Below, piece by piece: positions 15,813-22,100 of a stretch of DNA of 38,377 bases. The notes beneath the pieces are model-generated. The model was not told where the DNA came from. It did not search any database and was given only the letters and a program-made list of their open reading frames with translations. Position 1 is the first letter of the stretch, and each line of letters starts with the position of its first letter. Source of the stretch: Ruminiclostridium sp. (lineage in GTDB: Bacteria > Bacillota > Clostridia > Oscillospirales > Ruminococcaceae). Location: contig JAGANY010000034.1 in NCBI GenBank assembly GCA_017624025.1, positions 1-38,377 on the forward strand, written 5' to 3'. The position numbers and the translations under genes were made by a program.

Positions 15813-17027
15813 ATGGCACTTCATTATAAACAGCCTAAGTATTATGATAAGTTTAAATGTATCGGCGGTAAATGCACTGTAAGCTGTTGCGAAAGATGGA
15901 GCATCGATTGGTACGGACACGAAATAAAAAAGGTTAAGGACGCTAATCCTTCTGATGAATTAAAGGAGCTTCTTGAAAAATCATTTAAAGAAAAGCTTGA
16001 CACTTTTAACTTTTCCGATTTAAGAACTGATGAAGAAAAAAGATATTCTATAATTCTTAAAGAAAACGGAAACTGTCCTTTTCATAACGAAGAGGGTCTT
16101 TGTATGATACAGAAGGAGCTCGGAGAAGAGTATCTTTCTGAAACCTGCACAATATACCCCCGAAAACATTTCATACATAAAGAAAATATAATACGTTCCT
16201 GTTATAATTCCTGTCCTGCTGTGCTCGATTTGCTCTCAGAGGATATAAATGCTGTAAGACTTGAAAGTCAGTACACAGAAAGCGATTTTCATTACAGATT
16301 ATCAAGTGATGGAGATAAATTGAAACGTTTGGAAAATTATCCTGTTTTAAATTACCGAATGGAGCTTATGGAATTTTATAATAAGCTTATTACAGACCGT
16401 AATGTGTCTTTAGAAACAGCAATAGTTCTCGGAGCACTTGCTTCGAAGAGATTTACTGACGCCGTAGAAAATAATAAGATTGATGAAATCCCTGCTCTTA
16501 TAAAGGAGTATGAGGAAAAGCTTAAGGATAAAGCCACAATAAAAGCTATCGAGGAAATTAAACCGAATTATCTTGTACAATTCAAGTTTGTCAATAATCT
16601 CCTGGTTACATTTTTAGAAAATGCAGATATACAAATCAATATTTCAAATCTTCATGACGGAGAAAAGCTTATTCCCGAAAATTATGCAAGAGGTATTGCT
16701 AACCTTAATGATACCTTTAAAGGAAGGGAATATTTCTTTAAGAATGTTGCGGCAAATATGCTTTTTGATTTTAATATGCCTTTCCGCATTCAGGAATGTT
16801 CAATCCTTGAGAACTATACATATTATGCTCTTGCAGTAGCTTCTTTAAAGGTTATAGGCGTTTCTGTGGCTGAAAAAGGCGTTGATGTAGAGAAAAAATA
16901 CAAAAATGCTATTTCGATGATGGGCAGGGCATTTGCACACAATAAAACAAGAACAAAGAATGTAATTGAGTATTTAAAGGAACACGGTTTTACTTCCGCC
17001 GCACACGTTGCTTTGCTTATAAAATAA
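15813..17027 (+). CDS. fliB: FliB-type flagellin lysine-N-methylase (YkgJ-like CxxxCxxxCC protein)
   Basis: 404 residues from ATG 15813, which GGAGG precedes by 8 bases. A TTG at 15798 would overlap that site. The N-terminus has the family hallmark: YYDKFKC followed by a Cys cluster C16, C21, C25, C26, then NCPF, LCMIQ and a TCTIYPR segment with further Cys, implying a metal or Fe-S site. The C-terminal two thirds is helical. FliB in Salmonella methylates surface lysines of flagellin, and many Clostridia annotate such genes next to hag, as here. Base composition is AT-richer than its neighbours (19 G/C in 16621-16680 versus 34 in 15181-15240), a hint of acquisition. Confidence 0.82.
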   Translation: MALHYKQPKYYDKFKCIGGKCTVSCCERWSIDWYGHEIKKVKDANPSDELKELLEKSFKEKLDTFNFSDLRTDEEKRYSIILKENGNCPFHNEEGLCMIQKELGEEYLSETCTIYPRKHFIHKENIIRSCYNSCPAVLDLLSEDINAVRLESQYTESDFHYRLSSDGDKLKRLENYPVLNYRMELMEFYNKLITDRNVSLETAIVLGALASKRFTDAVENNKIDEIPALIKEYEEKLKDKATIKAIEEIKPNYLVQFKFVNNLLVTFLENADIQINISNLHDGEKLIPENYARGIANLNDTFKGREYFFKNVAANMLFDFNMPFRIQECSILENYTYYALAVASLKVIGVSVAEKGVDVEKKYKNAISMMGRAFAHNKTRTKNVIEYLKEHGFTSAAHVALLIK

Positions 17028-17028
17028 A

Positions 17029-17415
17029 ATGAATTGCTTATACAATCCCCGTTTAAAATCACGCTCGAGACAGCTGAGAAAAAACATGACTAAAGAAGAA
17101 CTGCATCTTTGGTATGATTTTCTTAAAGATATGCCGGTTACGATTAAAAGGCAAAAGATTATCGGCAATTATATTGTTGATTTTTACTGTTCTAAAGCAA
17201 GGTTAGCAATAGAATTGGATGGTTTTTATCATCACGAACAGGAACAACCCGCAAAAGACCTCGAGCGGGATAGATTTTTAAATGAAAACGGAATAGAGGT
17301 CATAAGATATCCGAATAGTCGTATTAACAATGATTTCGACAATGTATGCTTTGAAATTGAACAATGTATTTATGCAAGAATAAGTGAAAATGACAGAGAT
17401 AAGGCTTCTCCTTGA
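17029..17415 (+). CDS. DUF559 (Vsr-like) endonuclease-fold protein
   Basis: 128 residues. The DUF559 pattern is complete: LRKNMTKEELHLWYDFL near 17-33, IKRQKIIGNYIVDFYC near 39-54 (Asp of the nuclease core), LAIELDGFYH (Glu and Asp), then a D-x-x-R-D stretch and a final VIRYPN strand. The fold is that of the very-short-patch/PD-(D/E)xK nucleases. Function in vivo is not established. It begins one base after the fliB stop. Its last five codons and TGA lie within a repeat module (gcttctccttgaggag), so the C-terminus may have been reshaped by the repeat. Confidence 0.82.
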   Translation: MNCLYNPRLKSRSRQLRKNMTKEELHLWYDFLKDMPVTIKRQKIIGNYIVDFYCSKARLAIELDGFYHHEQEQPAKDLERDRFLNENGIEVIRYPNSRINNDFDNVCFEIEQCIYARISENDRDKASP

Positions 17416-17556
17416 GGAGAAGCTGTCAGCAAGCCGCTTGCGGGTTGATGACTGATGAGGTGATTAAGCTAAAATGTTGGTGCAGGTACACCTCATCCGT
17501 CATCGTAGCTGCAAGCAGCCACGATGCCACCTTCCCCTCAAGGGGAAGGCTTTTTT
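17401..17556. repeat. two inverted copies of the cacctcatc/ctcaaggag repeat module
   Basis: Copy one (about 17401-17462) reads in reverse: palindrome gcttctccttgaggagaagc (17404-17423), ctgtcagc, then gatgactgatgaggtg. Copy two (about 17487-17550) reads forward: cacctcatccgtcatc, then a tgc/gca-rich palindrome, then ccttcccctcaaggggaagg. They face each other around a spacer of about 25 bases and could form a large stem-loop. The same module is the core of the elements at 14360-14677 and 33780-34200, here without the AT-rich ends. Confidence 0.8.
17530..17556 (+). terminator. repeat-borne intrinsic terminator after the fliB/DUF559 unit
   Basis: Stem ccttcccc (17530-17537) / ggggaagg (17542-17549) with a TCAA loop, then C and six T (17551-17556). 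The repeat module thus doubles as a terminator between fliB/DUF559 and hag. Confidence 0.78.
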
Positions 17557-17629
17557 GTGCAACACTCACAATATAGACGAACCTTTATACCTAATTTTTC
17601 ACAAATCAAAAATTTTTTGAAAAAAATGC

Positions 17630-17656
17630 TAAAGTTTTTCGGAAACTCTCCGATAA
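17630..17656 (+). promoter_or_regulatory. sigma-28 promoter of hag
   Basis: TAAA at 17630-17633, a 15-base spacer beginning GTTTTTC, and TCCGATAA at 17649-17656. This differs by one base from the SigD consensus. The expected start near 17664 leaves a leader of about 145 bases, long enough to hold the CsrA-type hairpin. The surrounding sequence is very A/T-rich, as is usual for flagellin promoters. Confidence 0.88.
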
Positions 17657-17760
17657 TATAGTTGTAAAGGTTAAAACAAAGTTTTCGAAAACAAATCAAA
17701 CCAAAACAAAGCACAAAAAATTAAGCAGTCGTCAGCAAGAGGCAGGCGACTTAAACCACA

Positions 17761-17803
17761 GGAGTTACCGAACGGATTTCGGTAACTTAAGAATCAAGGA
17801 GGA
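17761..17803 (+). promoter_or_regulatory. CsrA-type operator in the hag leader
   Basis: A perfect 9-bp hairpin gttaccgaa (17764-17772) / ttcggtaac (17778-17786) presents GGA in its 5-base loop (CGGAT, 17773-17777). Further GGA motifs lie at 17761-17763 and, over the Shine-Dalgarno AAGGAGG, at 17798-17800 and 17801-17803. This matches the two-site design of the Bacillus hag leader, where CsrA bridges a loop site and a ribosome-binding-site site. A second, weaker hairpin lies upstream (17727-17733 with 17745-17751). Confidence 0.8.
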
Positions 17804-17808
17804 ACACT

Positions 17809-19464
17809 ATGGGAATGGTAGTACAGCACAACATTAGCGCTATGAACGCTAATAACGCAATGACAAGAAACGTAAGCGGTTTAGGCAAGTCCACAGAAAA
17901 GTTATCCACAGGTTACCAGATCAACCGTGCAGCTGATAACGCAGCAGGTCTTGCAATTTCTGAAAAGATGAGATCCCAGATCCGTGGTCTCGCTCAGGCT
18001 ACAAACAACGCTAACGATGCTATCAGCTTAATCCAGACAGCTGAAGGCGGTCTTCAGGAAACAGAAGACATTCTCCAGAGAATGCGTGAACTTTCCGTAC
18101 AGTCCGCTAACGGCACATACACAGACGAAGACAGAGAACAGATCCAGCACGAAGTTGACGCTCTTAAGGAAGAAATCGACAGAATCGCTGAATCCACAGA
18201 ATTCAACGAGATGAAGTTACTCGACGGCTCCCTTGACGGTGGCGTAGGCAACACAGGCGAATACGGTCCTCGTTACGGCGCTCTTATTTCTGAAAACTCT
18301 GCTGCAGAAGGTAAGTTAACAAAGAACGCTTCTCTTGAAGGTTCTACAATCACATCCAGCATCAACGGTGTTACAATCGCTTTAGCAGACGCTGCTTCCG
18401 GTGTTGGCGGTGAAAACGCTTCTTGGGATAAGACAGGTACAACATTAACCCTTAACCTTAAGGCTGGTCAGACTTATACACAGGCTCAGATTGATGATTT
18501 AATCGCTAATGCTACACAGGCTAAGGCTGATGCGACAAATAAGCAGGCAGCTGCTCGTCCTGAAGTATCTTTCACACTTAAGAACGGCGTATTCTCTTTC
18601 GAAGAAGCTGAAACATTTAAGACAGCTGCTGGTGTAAGAGCTACTTCCGCTGATACTCCTGTTAAGGAATTCTTAATCAACGGTACTGATGAAAACGATG
18701 GTTACGCTGATACAATCAAGTTTACAGCTAACAACTACGGTGAAGATACACGTAAGATTAAGATTGCTACTGACGTTGCTGCAGGCAAGGAATGGGTAGA
18801 AAAGACTTCTACAACTGATAACGAAGGTACAGGCATCAAGGATGGCGAGTTCACAATTCACCTTTCTACAGGTGTTGAATACTCCGAAGAAGATCTTGAA
18901 AAGTTAATGGCTAAGTCCGGTCTTGACTATGACATAGCATTAACAGACGCCAAGACTCCTGACGGTGACGTATCTTTCTACGCTCAGAAGTCCGCTACAA
19001 GTGCAAATGCAATTTCAATTGGAAATGGTAAGGGTCTCGGTGCAGACAAGGCTCTCGGCGCAGGCGAAGGCTTAACATTCCAGATCGGTGCTAACGGCGT
19101 TGAAGACCAGAGACTTACAGTTAACATCTCCGACATGAGCTCCACAGCTCTTGGTGTAGGCGGTCTCGACATCTCCACACAGGACGGCGCTAACGACGCA
19201 ATCAACAAGATTGACGACGCTATCAAGACAGTTTCTTCTCAGAGAGCTAAGCTCGGTGCTGTTCAGAACAGACTTGAACACACAGTTAACAGCTTAAGCA
19301 CAGCTGAAGAAAACCTCCAGTCCGCTGAATCTCAGATCAGAGATACAGATATGGCTTCTGAAATGATCAAGTACACTAAGTCCAATATCCTTCAGCAGGC
19401 TTCTCAGTCTATGCTCGCACAGGCTAACCAGCAGCCCCAGGGCGTTCTCCAGTTACTCGGCTAA
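17809..19464 (+). CDS. hag: Flagellin (Hag/FliC)
   Basis: 551 residues. The N-terminal D0/D1 region (1-140) and C-terminal D1/D0 region (about 455-551, ending QQPQGVLQLLG) are textbook flagellin. Residues 91-98 (RMRELSVQ) keep the TLR5-recognised segment of canonical flagellins. The central 310 residues are a surface-exposed hypervariable part rich in D, T, G and K. AAGGAGG lies 6 bases before ATG. GCG alanine codons are nearly absent, unlike the wall genes, fitting very high expression. Translation is probably gated by CsrA/FliW through the leader. The adjacent fliB-like gene suggests methylation of its lysines. Confidence 0.97.
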   Translation: MGMVVQHNISAMNANNAMTRNVSGLGKSTEKLSTGYQINRAADNAAGLAISEKMRSQIRGLAQATNNANDAISLIQTAEGGLQETEDILQRMRELSVQSANGTYTDEDREQIQHEVDALKEEIDRIAESTEFNEMKLLDGSLDGGVGNTGEYGPRYGALISENSAAEGKLTKNASLEGSTITSSINGVTIALADAASGVGGENASWDKTGTTLTLNLKAGQTYTQAQIDDLIANATQAKADATNKQAAARPEVSFTLKNGVFSFEEAETFKTAAGVRATSADTPVKEFLINGTDENDGYADTIKFTANNYGEDTRKIKIATDVAAGKEWVEKTSTTDNEGTGIKDGEFTIHLSTGVEYSEEDLEKLMAKSGLDYDIALTDAKTPDGDVSFYAQKSATSANAISIGNGKGLGADKALGAGEGLTFQIGANGVEDQRLTVNISDMSSTALGVGGLDISTQDGANDAINKIDDAIKTVSSQRAKLGAVQNRLEHTVNSLSTAEENLQSAESQIRDTDMASEMIKYTKSNILQQASQSMLAQANQQPQGVLQLLG

Positions 19465-19540
19465 TAAAAAATTGGTCAAAGCAGCTTAAAAGAACGGCTT
19501 AAACGCTAACGGTTAAATCCTTTGTGATTACTAACTGAAT

Positions 19541-19579
19541 AAAAACGCTCCGCTCACTTCGGTGGGCGGAGTTTTATTA
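19541..19579 (+). terminator. intrinsic terminator of hag
   Basis: Stem ctccgctcac (19548-19557) / gtgggcggag (19562-19571) with a TTCG tetraloop and one G-U pair, flanked by AAAAA and TTTTATTATT, so it may work in both directions. It lies about 80 bases after the stop codon. The 650 bases from here to mraZ hold no gene. Confidence 0.92.
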
Positions 19580-19581
19580 TT

Positions 19582-19800
19582 TAGTGAATAGTGAAGAGTG
19601 AATAGTGAATAGTTGTGGTGTCCGCCTTGGGCGGACGGATTTGAATAGATGAATGATGAAGGGTGAAGAATGAAAGATTAAGGTATCGGCTCCGCCGATG
19701 GATTTAAATAGATGAATGATGAATAATGAATGATGAATGATTGTGGTGTCAGCGAAGCTGACACCTACATCATTCATTTTTCATCCTTCATCATTCATCA
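19582..19800. repeat. mosaic intergenic repeat element
   Basis: It has AT-rich end words (gtgaatagtgaatag, gatgaatgatgaa; closing in ttcatcattcatc) around three palindromes: gtccgccttgggcggac, atcggctccgccgat and gtcagcgaagctgac. The first two are each followed by ggattt. It lacks the gggcgacc arms and the cacctcatc core, so it looks like two or three end units joined together. Confidence 0.8.
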
Positions 19801-19821
19801 GTTCTTTTCTCCCATTTTTTG

Positions 19822-19856
19822 ACAGAACCCTCAATAAGGGGGTTCTGTTTTTGTTT
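19822..19856 (+). terminator. intrinsic terminator upstream of mraZ
   Basis: Stem acagaaccctc (19822-19832) / ggggggttctgt side (19838-19848) with an AATAA loop and one G-U pair, then TTTTTGTTT. It insulates the division operon from upstream transcription, including any start inside the repeat element. Confidence 0.88.
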
Positions 19857-19919
19857 ATACTATACAAATTTTCGGTTCAATTTTTTCTTAAATTTCTTGT
19901 GTGAAAAATTAAAACACTC

Positions 19920-19948
19920 TTGATTTTTGGGCAAGGGTGTAGTATAAT
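19920..19948 (+). promoter_or_regulatory. sigma-A promoter of the mraZ division/cell-wall operon
   Basis: TTGATT at 19920-19925, a 17-base spacer, TATAAT at 19943-19948. The predicted start is near 19955, giving a leader of about 160 bases before mraZ. Confidence 0.87.
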
Positions 19949-19954
19949 AATCAT

Positions 19955-20081
19955 AAAGTGGTGATTTGGCCACTTTTTTGGCAAAAAGTTCACTTTTTAA
20001 CATTTTCCACGAAGTTTTCAACAATCAACAGTTAAAAACAGGTTGAAAATATTTTAACAATGTTGAAAGTGTTGAAAACTT
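19955..20081 (+). promoter_or_regulatory. repeat-rich mraZ leader, candidate MraZ operator
   Basis: AAAGTG words, the kind of box bound by MraZ in some Mollicutes, occur at 19955-19960 and 20066-20071 on the + strand and at 19971-19976 and 19991-19996 on the - strand. The first pair forms aaagtgg/ccacttt, and the next forms aaaaagt-tc-acttttt. A 12-bp dyad aagttttcaaca (20012-20023) / tgttgaaaactt (20070-20081) follows, with further gttgaaa copies between. MraZ autorepression is known, but the mixed orientation of the boxes here is not typical, so the operator call is tentative. Confidence 0.45.
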
Positions 20082-20116
20082 AGCTTCCGAAAATCTCGAA
20101 AAGGAGGGATAAGGCT

Positions 20117-20536
20117 TTGCGAGGCGAGTTTAAAAGTACCCTTGACGCTAAGGGAAGAATGAATTTTCCGATAAAGCTCCGTGAAGAGTTCGGCACAAGC
20201 TTTATCATCTCTAAAACTATCGGTGCGGAATGTATAAAGGTTTATTCTGTTGAAGACTGGGAAAATCTCGTCGCTAAGATTAAGGATATGCCCCAGACAC
20301 AGACCGCCGCTATCCAGCGTTTCCTCTTCGGCAGCGCTTTCGAGATTGAGCCCGATAAACAGGGTCGTGTGCTTATTCCGGCACCCCTTCGTGAATATGC
20401 GGGACTTTCGGCGGATATAGTAATCGTAGGTCTCGAGGGACGTGCGGAAATCTGGGATAAGGCTAAGTGGGATAAGCTCAATGCAGAGCAGGACACTATG
20501 AACCTTGCGGAAATTGCTATGGAGCTTGGTATCTGA
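20117..20536 (+). CDS. mraZ: MraZ, transcriptional regulator of the division/cell-wall cluster
   Basis: 139 residues, usual for MraZ (about 142-152), with two copies of its AbrB-like motif: LDAKGRMNFP (residues 9-18) and DKQGRVLIP (about 79-87). MraZ oligomers bind repeats in the promoter region of their own operon. The start is TTG at 20117. No ATG fits, AAGGAGGG lies 8 bases upstream, and the MRGEFKSTLD beginning is exactly where the family starts. rsmH begins one base after its stop codon. Confidence 0.95.
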   Translation: MRGEFKSTLDAKGRMNFPIKLREEFGTSFIISKTIGAECIKVYSVEDWENLVAKIKDMPQTQTAAIQRFLFGSAFEIEPDKQGRVLIPAPLREYAGLSADIVIVGLEGRAEIWDKAKWDKLNAEQDTMNLAEIAMELGI

Positions 20537-20537
20537 T

Positions 20538-21461
20538 ATGGAATTTGTGCATAAATCGGTGCTTCTTACCGAAACCGTTGACGGCCTCGGTATAAAGCAA
20601 GGCGGTATATATGTGGACTGTACAGCCGGCGGCGGCGGACACAGCTTAGAAGCCGCAAAAAGAATGGACAGCAGTAATAAGCTTATCTGCTTCGACCAGG
20701 ATAAAGAGGCTATCGCGGCGGCAACAAAGCGTCTCGAGGGTTATTCTCCCGTATTCATAAACCGTAATTTCTGTACCATAAAGGATAGTCTCGCCGAAAT
20801 AGGTATAGAAAGAATCGACGGAGCAATGCTCGACCTCGGGGTTTCATCCTACCAGCTGGACAATGCCGAAAGAGGCTTCTCCTTCCACGAGGACGCTCCT
20901 CTCGATATGAGAATGAGCGGAGAGGGAATGAGTGCTTACGATGTCGTAAACGAGTACAGCACAGATGAGCTTGAACATATTCTCTTCGCTTACGGCGAGG
21001 AAAAGTTCGCAAGAGGTATCGTAAAGGGTATTGAAAAAGCAAGAAATATCGCTCCCATTAAAACCACAGGCGAGCTTGCGGAAATTATAAGAAATAACGT
21101 GCCTTTAAAGGTAAGGCGGGAGAAAAATCCCTGTCGAAAGACCTTTCAGGCTATACGTATCGAAGTAAACCACGAACTTGATGTGCTGAAAACAGCACTT
21201 GACGATATTTTTGATATTCTTAATCCCGGGGGAAGGATTTCTGTAATTACCTTCCATTCTCTCGAGGACAGAATCGTAAAGCAGCGTTTTAAGGAGCTTA
21301 CCGAGGGCTGTACCTGCCCGAAGGATTTTCCTGTATGCGTATGCGGTAATAAGCCTAAGGCTTTTCTCGTAAACCGTAAGCCTATTGTTGCGGACGAGGA
21401 AGAGCTTTCGGAAAACCCAAGAAGCAGAAGTGCAAAGCTCAGGGTGATTGAAAAATATTAA
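20538..21461 (+). CDS. rsmH: RsmH, 16S rRNA (cytosine-1402-N4)-methyltransferase
   Basis: 307 residues from ATG 20538, giving the standard start MEFVHKSVLLTE. An upstream in-frame start would intrude into mraZ. The SAM motif DCTAGGGGHS lies near residues 26-35. LDLGVSSYQLD, the F-x-A-x-RI-x-VN motif and ISFHSLED-like VITFHSLEDR are all present. It methylates C1402 of 16S rRNA together with RsmI. GGAGCTT inside the end of mraZ supplies the ribosome binding site, and ftsL follows after 15 bases. Confidence 0.97.
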   Translation: MEFVHKSVLLTETVDGLGIKQGGIYVDCTAGGGGHSLEAAKRMDSSNKLICFDQDKEAIAAATKRLEGYSPVFINRNFCTIKDSLAEIGIERIDGAMLDLGVSSYQLDNAERGFSFHEDAPLDMRMSGEGMSAYDVVNEYSTDELEHILFAYGEEKFARGIVKGIEKARNIAPIKTTGELAEIIRNNVPLKVRREKNPCRKTFQAIRIEVNHELDVLKTALDDIFDILNPGGRISVITFHSLEDRIVKQRFKELTEGCTCPKDFPVCVCGNKPKAFLVNRKPIVADEEELSENPRSRSAKLRVIEKY

Positions 21462-21476
21462 GGAAGTAATCTTGAA

Positions 21477-21974
21477 ATGTATAATGGAAATACAAATTTA
21501 GCTTATGACCTTTCTTTATTCGAGGTTGACGAAGAGCTCGAGAGAAAGAAAGAGAAAAAGCGTGAAGAAAAACAGAATATTAAGATTACCGAGAAAAAAG
21601 CTGTTGCACGTAACGGTAACGCCTTTGCTATGGTTGCGGCGGCAGTAGTATGTATTGCTGTTGCTTTCGCTATCCTTTACAGTAAGGTACAGCTTTCCGA
21701 TTATACCGCTATGATAAGCGAGGTAAAGACGGAGCTTGAGGTTGAACAGAGAGAAAACTCCCGCCTTAATGCAGAGCTTGACAGCATGGTAACCTTAGAT
21801 AACGTAGAAAATATAGCAATGTCACAGCTTGGACTTCAGAAAACACAGAATTCACAGATCAATTTCGTAACCCTCAATATCGAAAAAATGACCGAAGTAG
21901 CAGAAACAGATACCAATATCTTTGTATCTATAAAGGATTGGTTCTATGATGTACTGGAATATCTCGGCTTCTGA
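21477..21974 (+). CDS. ftsL: FtsL-like division protein
   Basis: A 165-residue bitopic membrane protein. A charged cytoplasmic tail of about 55 residues (many K and E) is followed by one membrane helix (about 48-68), an extracellular coiled coil (about 70-105) and a short distal region. This topology, with position between rsmH and the class B PBP gene, is that of FtsL. FtsL pairs with FtsB/DivIC and FtsQ/DivIB to activate septal synthesis. Sequence identity is always low in this family, so the assignment is structural and positional. GGAAGTAATC precedes the ATG. Confidence 0.85.
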   Translation: MYNGNTNLAYDLSLFEVDEELERKKEKKREEKQNIKITEKKAVARNGNAFAMVAAAVVCIAVAFAILYSKVQLSDYTAMISEVKTELEVEQRENSRLNAELDSMVTLDNVENIAMSQLGLQKTQNSQINFVTLNIEKMTEVAETDTNIFVSIKDWFYDVLEYLGF

Positions 21975-21989
21975 TTTAATATATTATAT

Positions 21990-22024
21990 TACGGGCGTGT
22001 CCTGCATACGGATCAACGCCCGTA
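21990..22024 (+). other. 9-bp hairpin between ftsL and the PBP gene
   Basis: Arms tacgggcgt (21990-21998) and acgcccgta (22016-22024) around a 17-base loop. A third copy of the word acgggcgg follows at about 22051. There is no true T-run, so termination would be weak at best. It may adjust expression of the downstream PBP. Confidence 0.5.
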
Positions 22025-22100
22025 TCGTTGTATTTTCCCGTAGTAAGTTTACGGGCGGTAAAAGCTTTATAAGCCGTAGTTGCGGCGGAAAGGAAAAGAT

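Noticed and set aside
20003-20011. DnaA-box-like word ttttccacg in the mraZ leader
   Set aside because: It has two mismatches to the consensus, no cluster of further boxes, and no dnaA/dnaN context, so it is not an origin.
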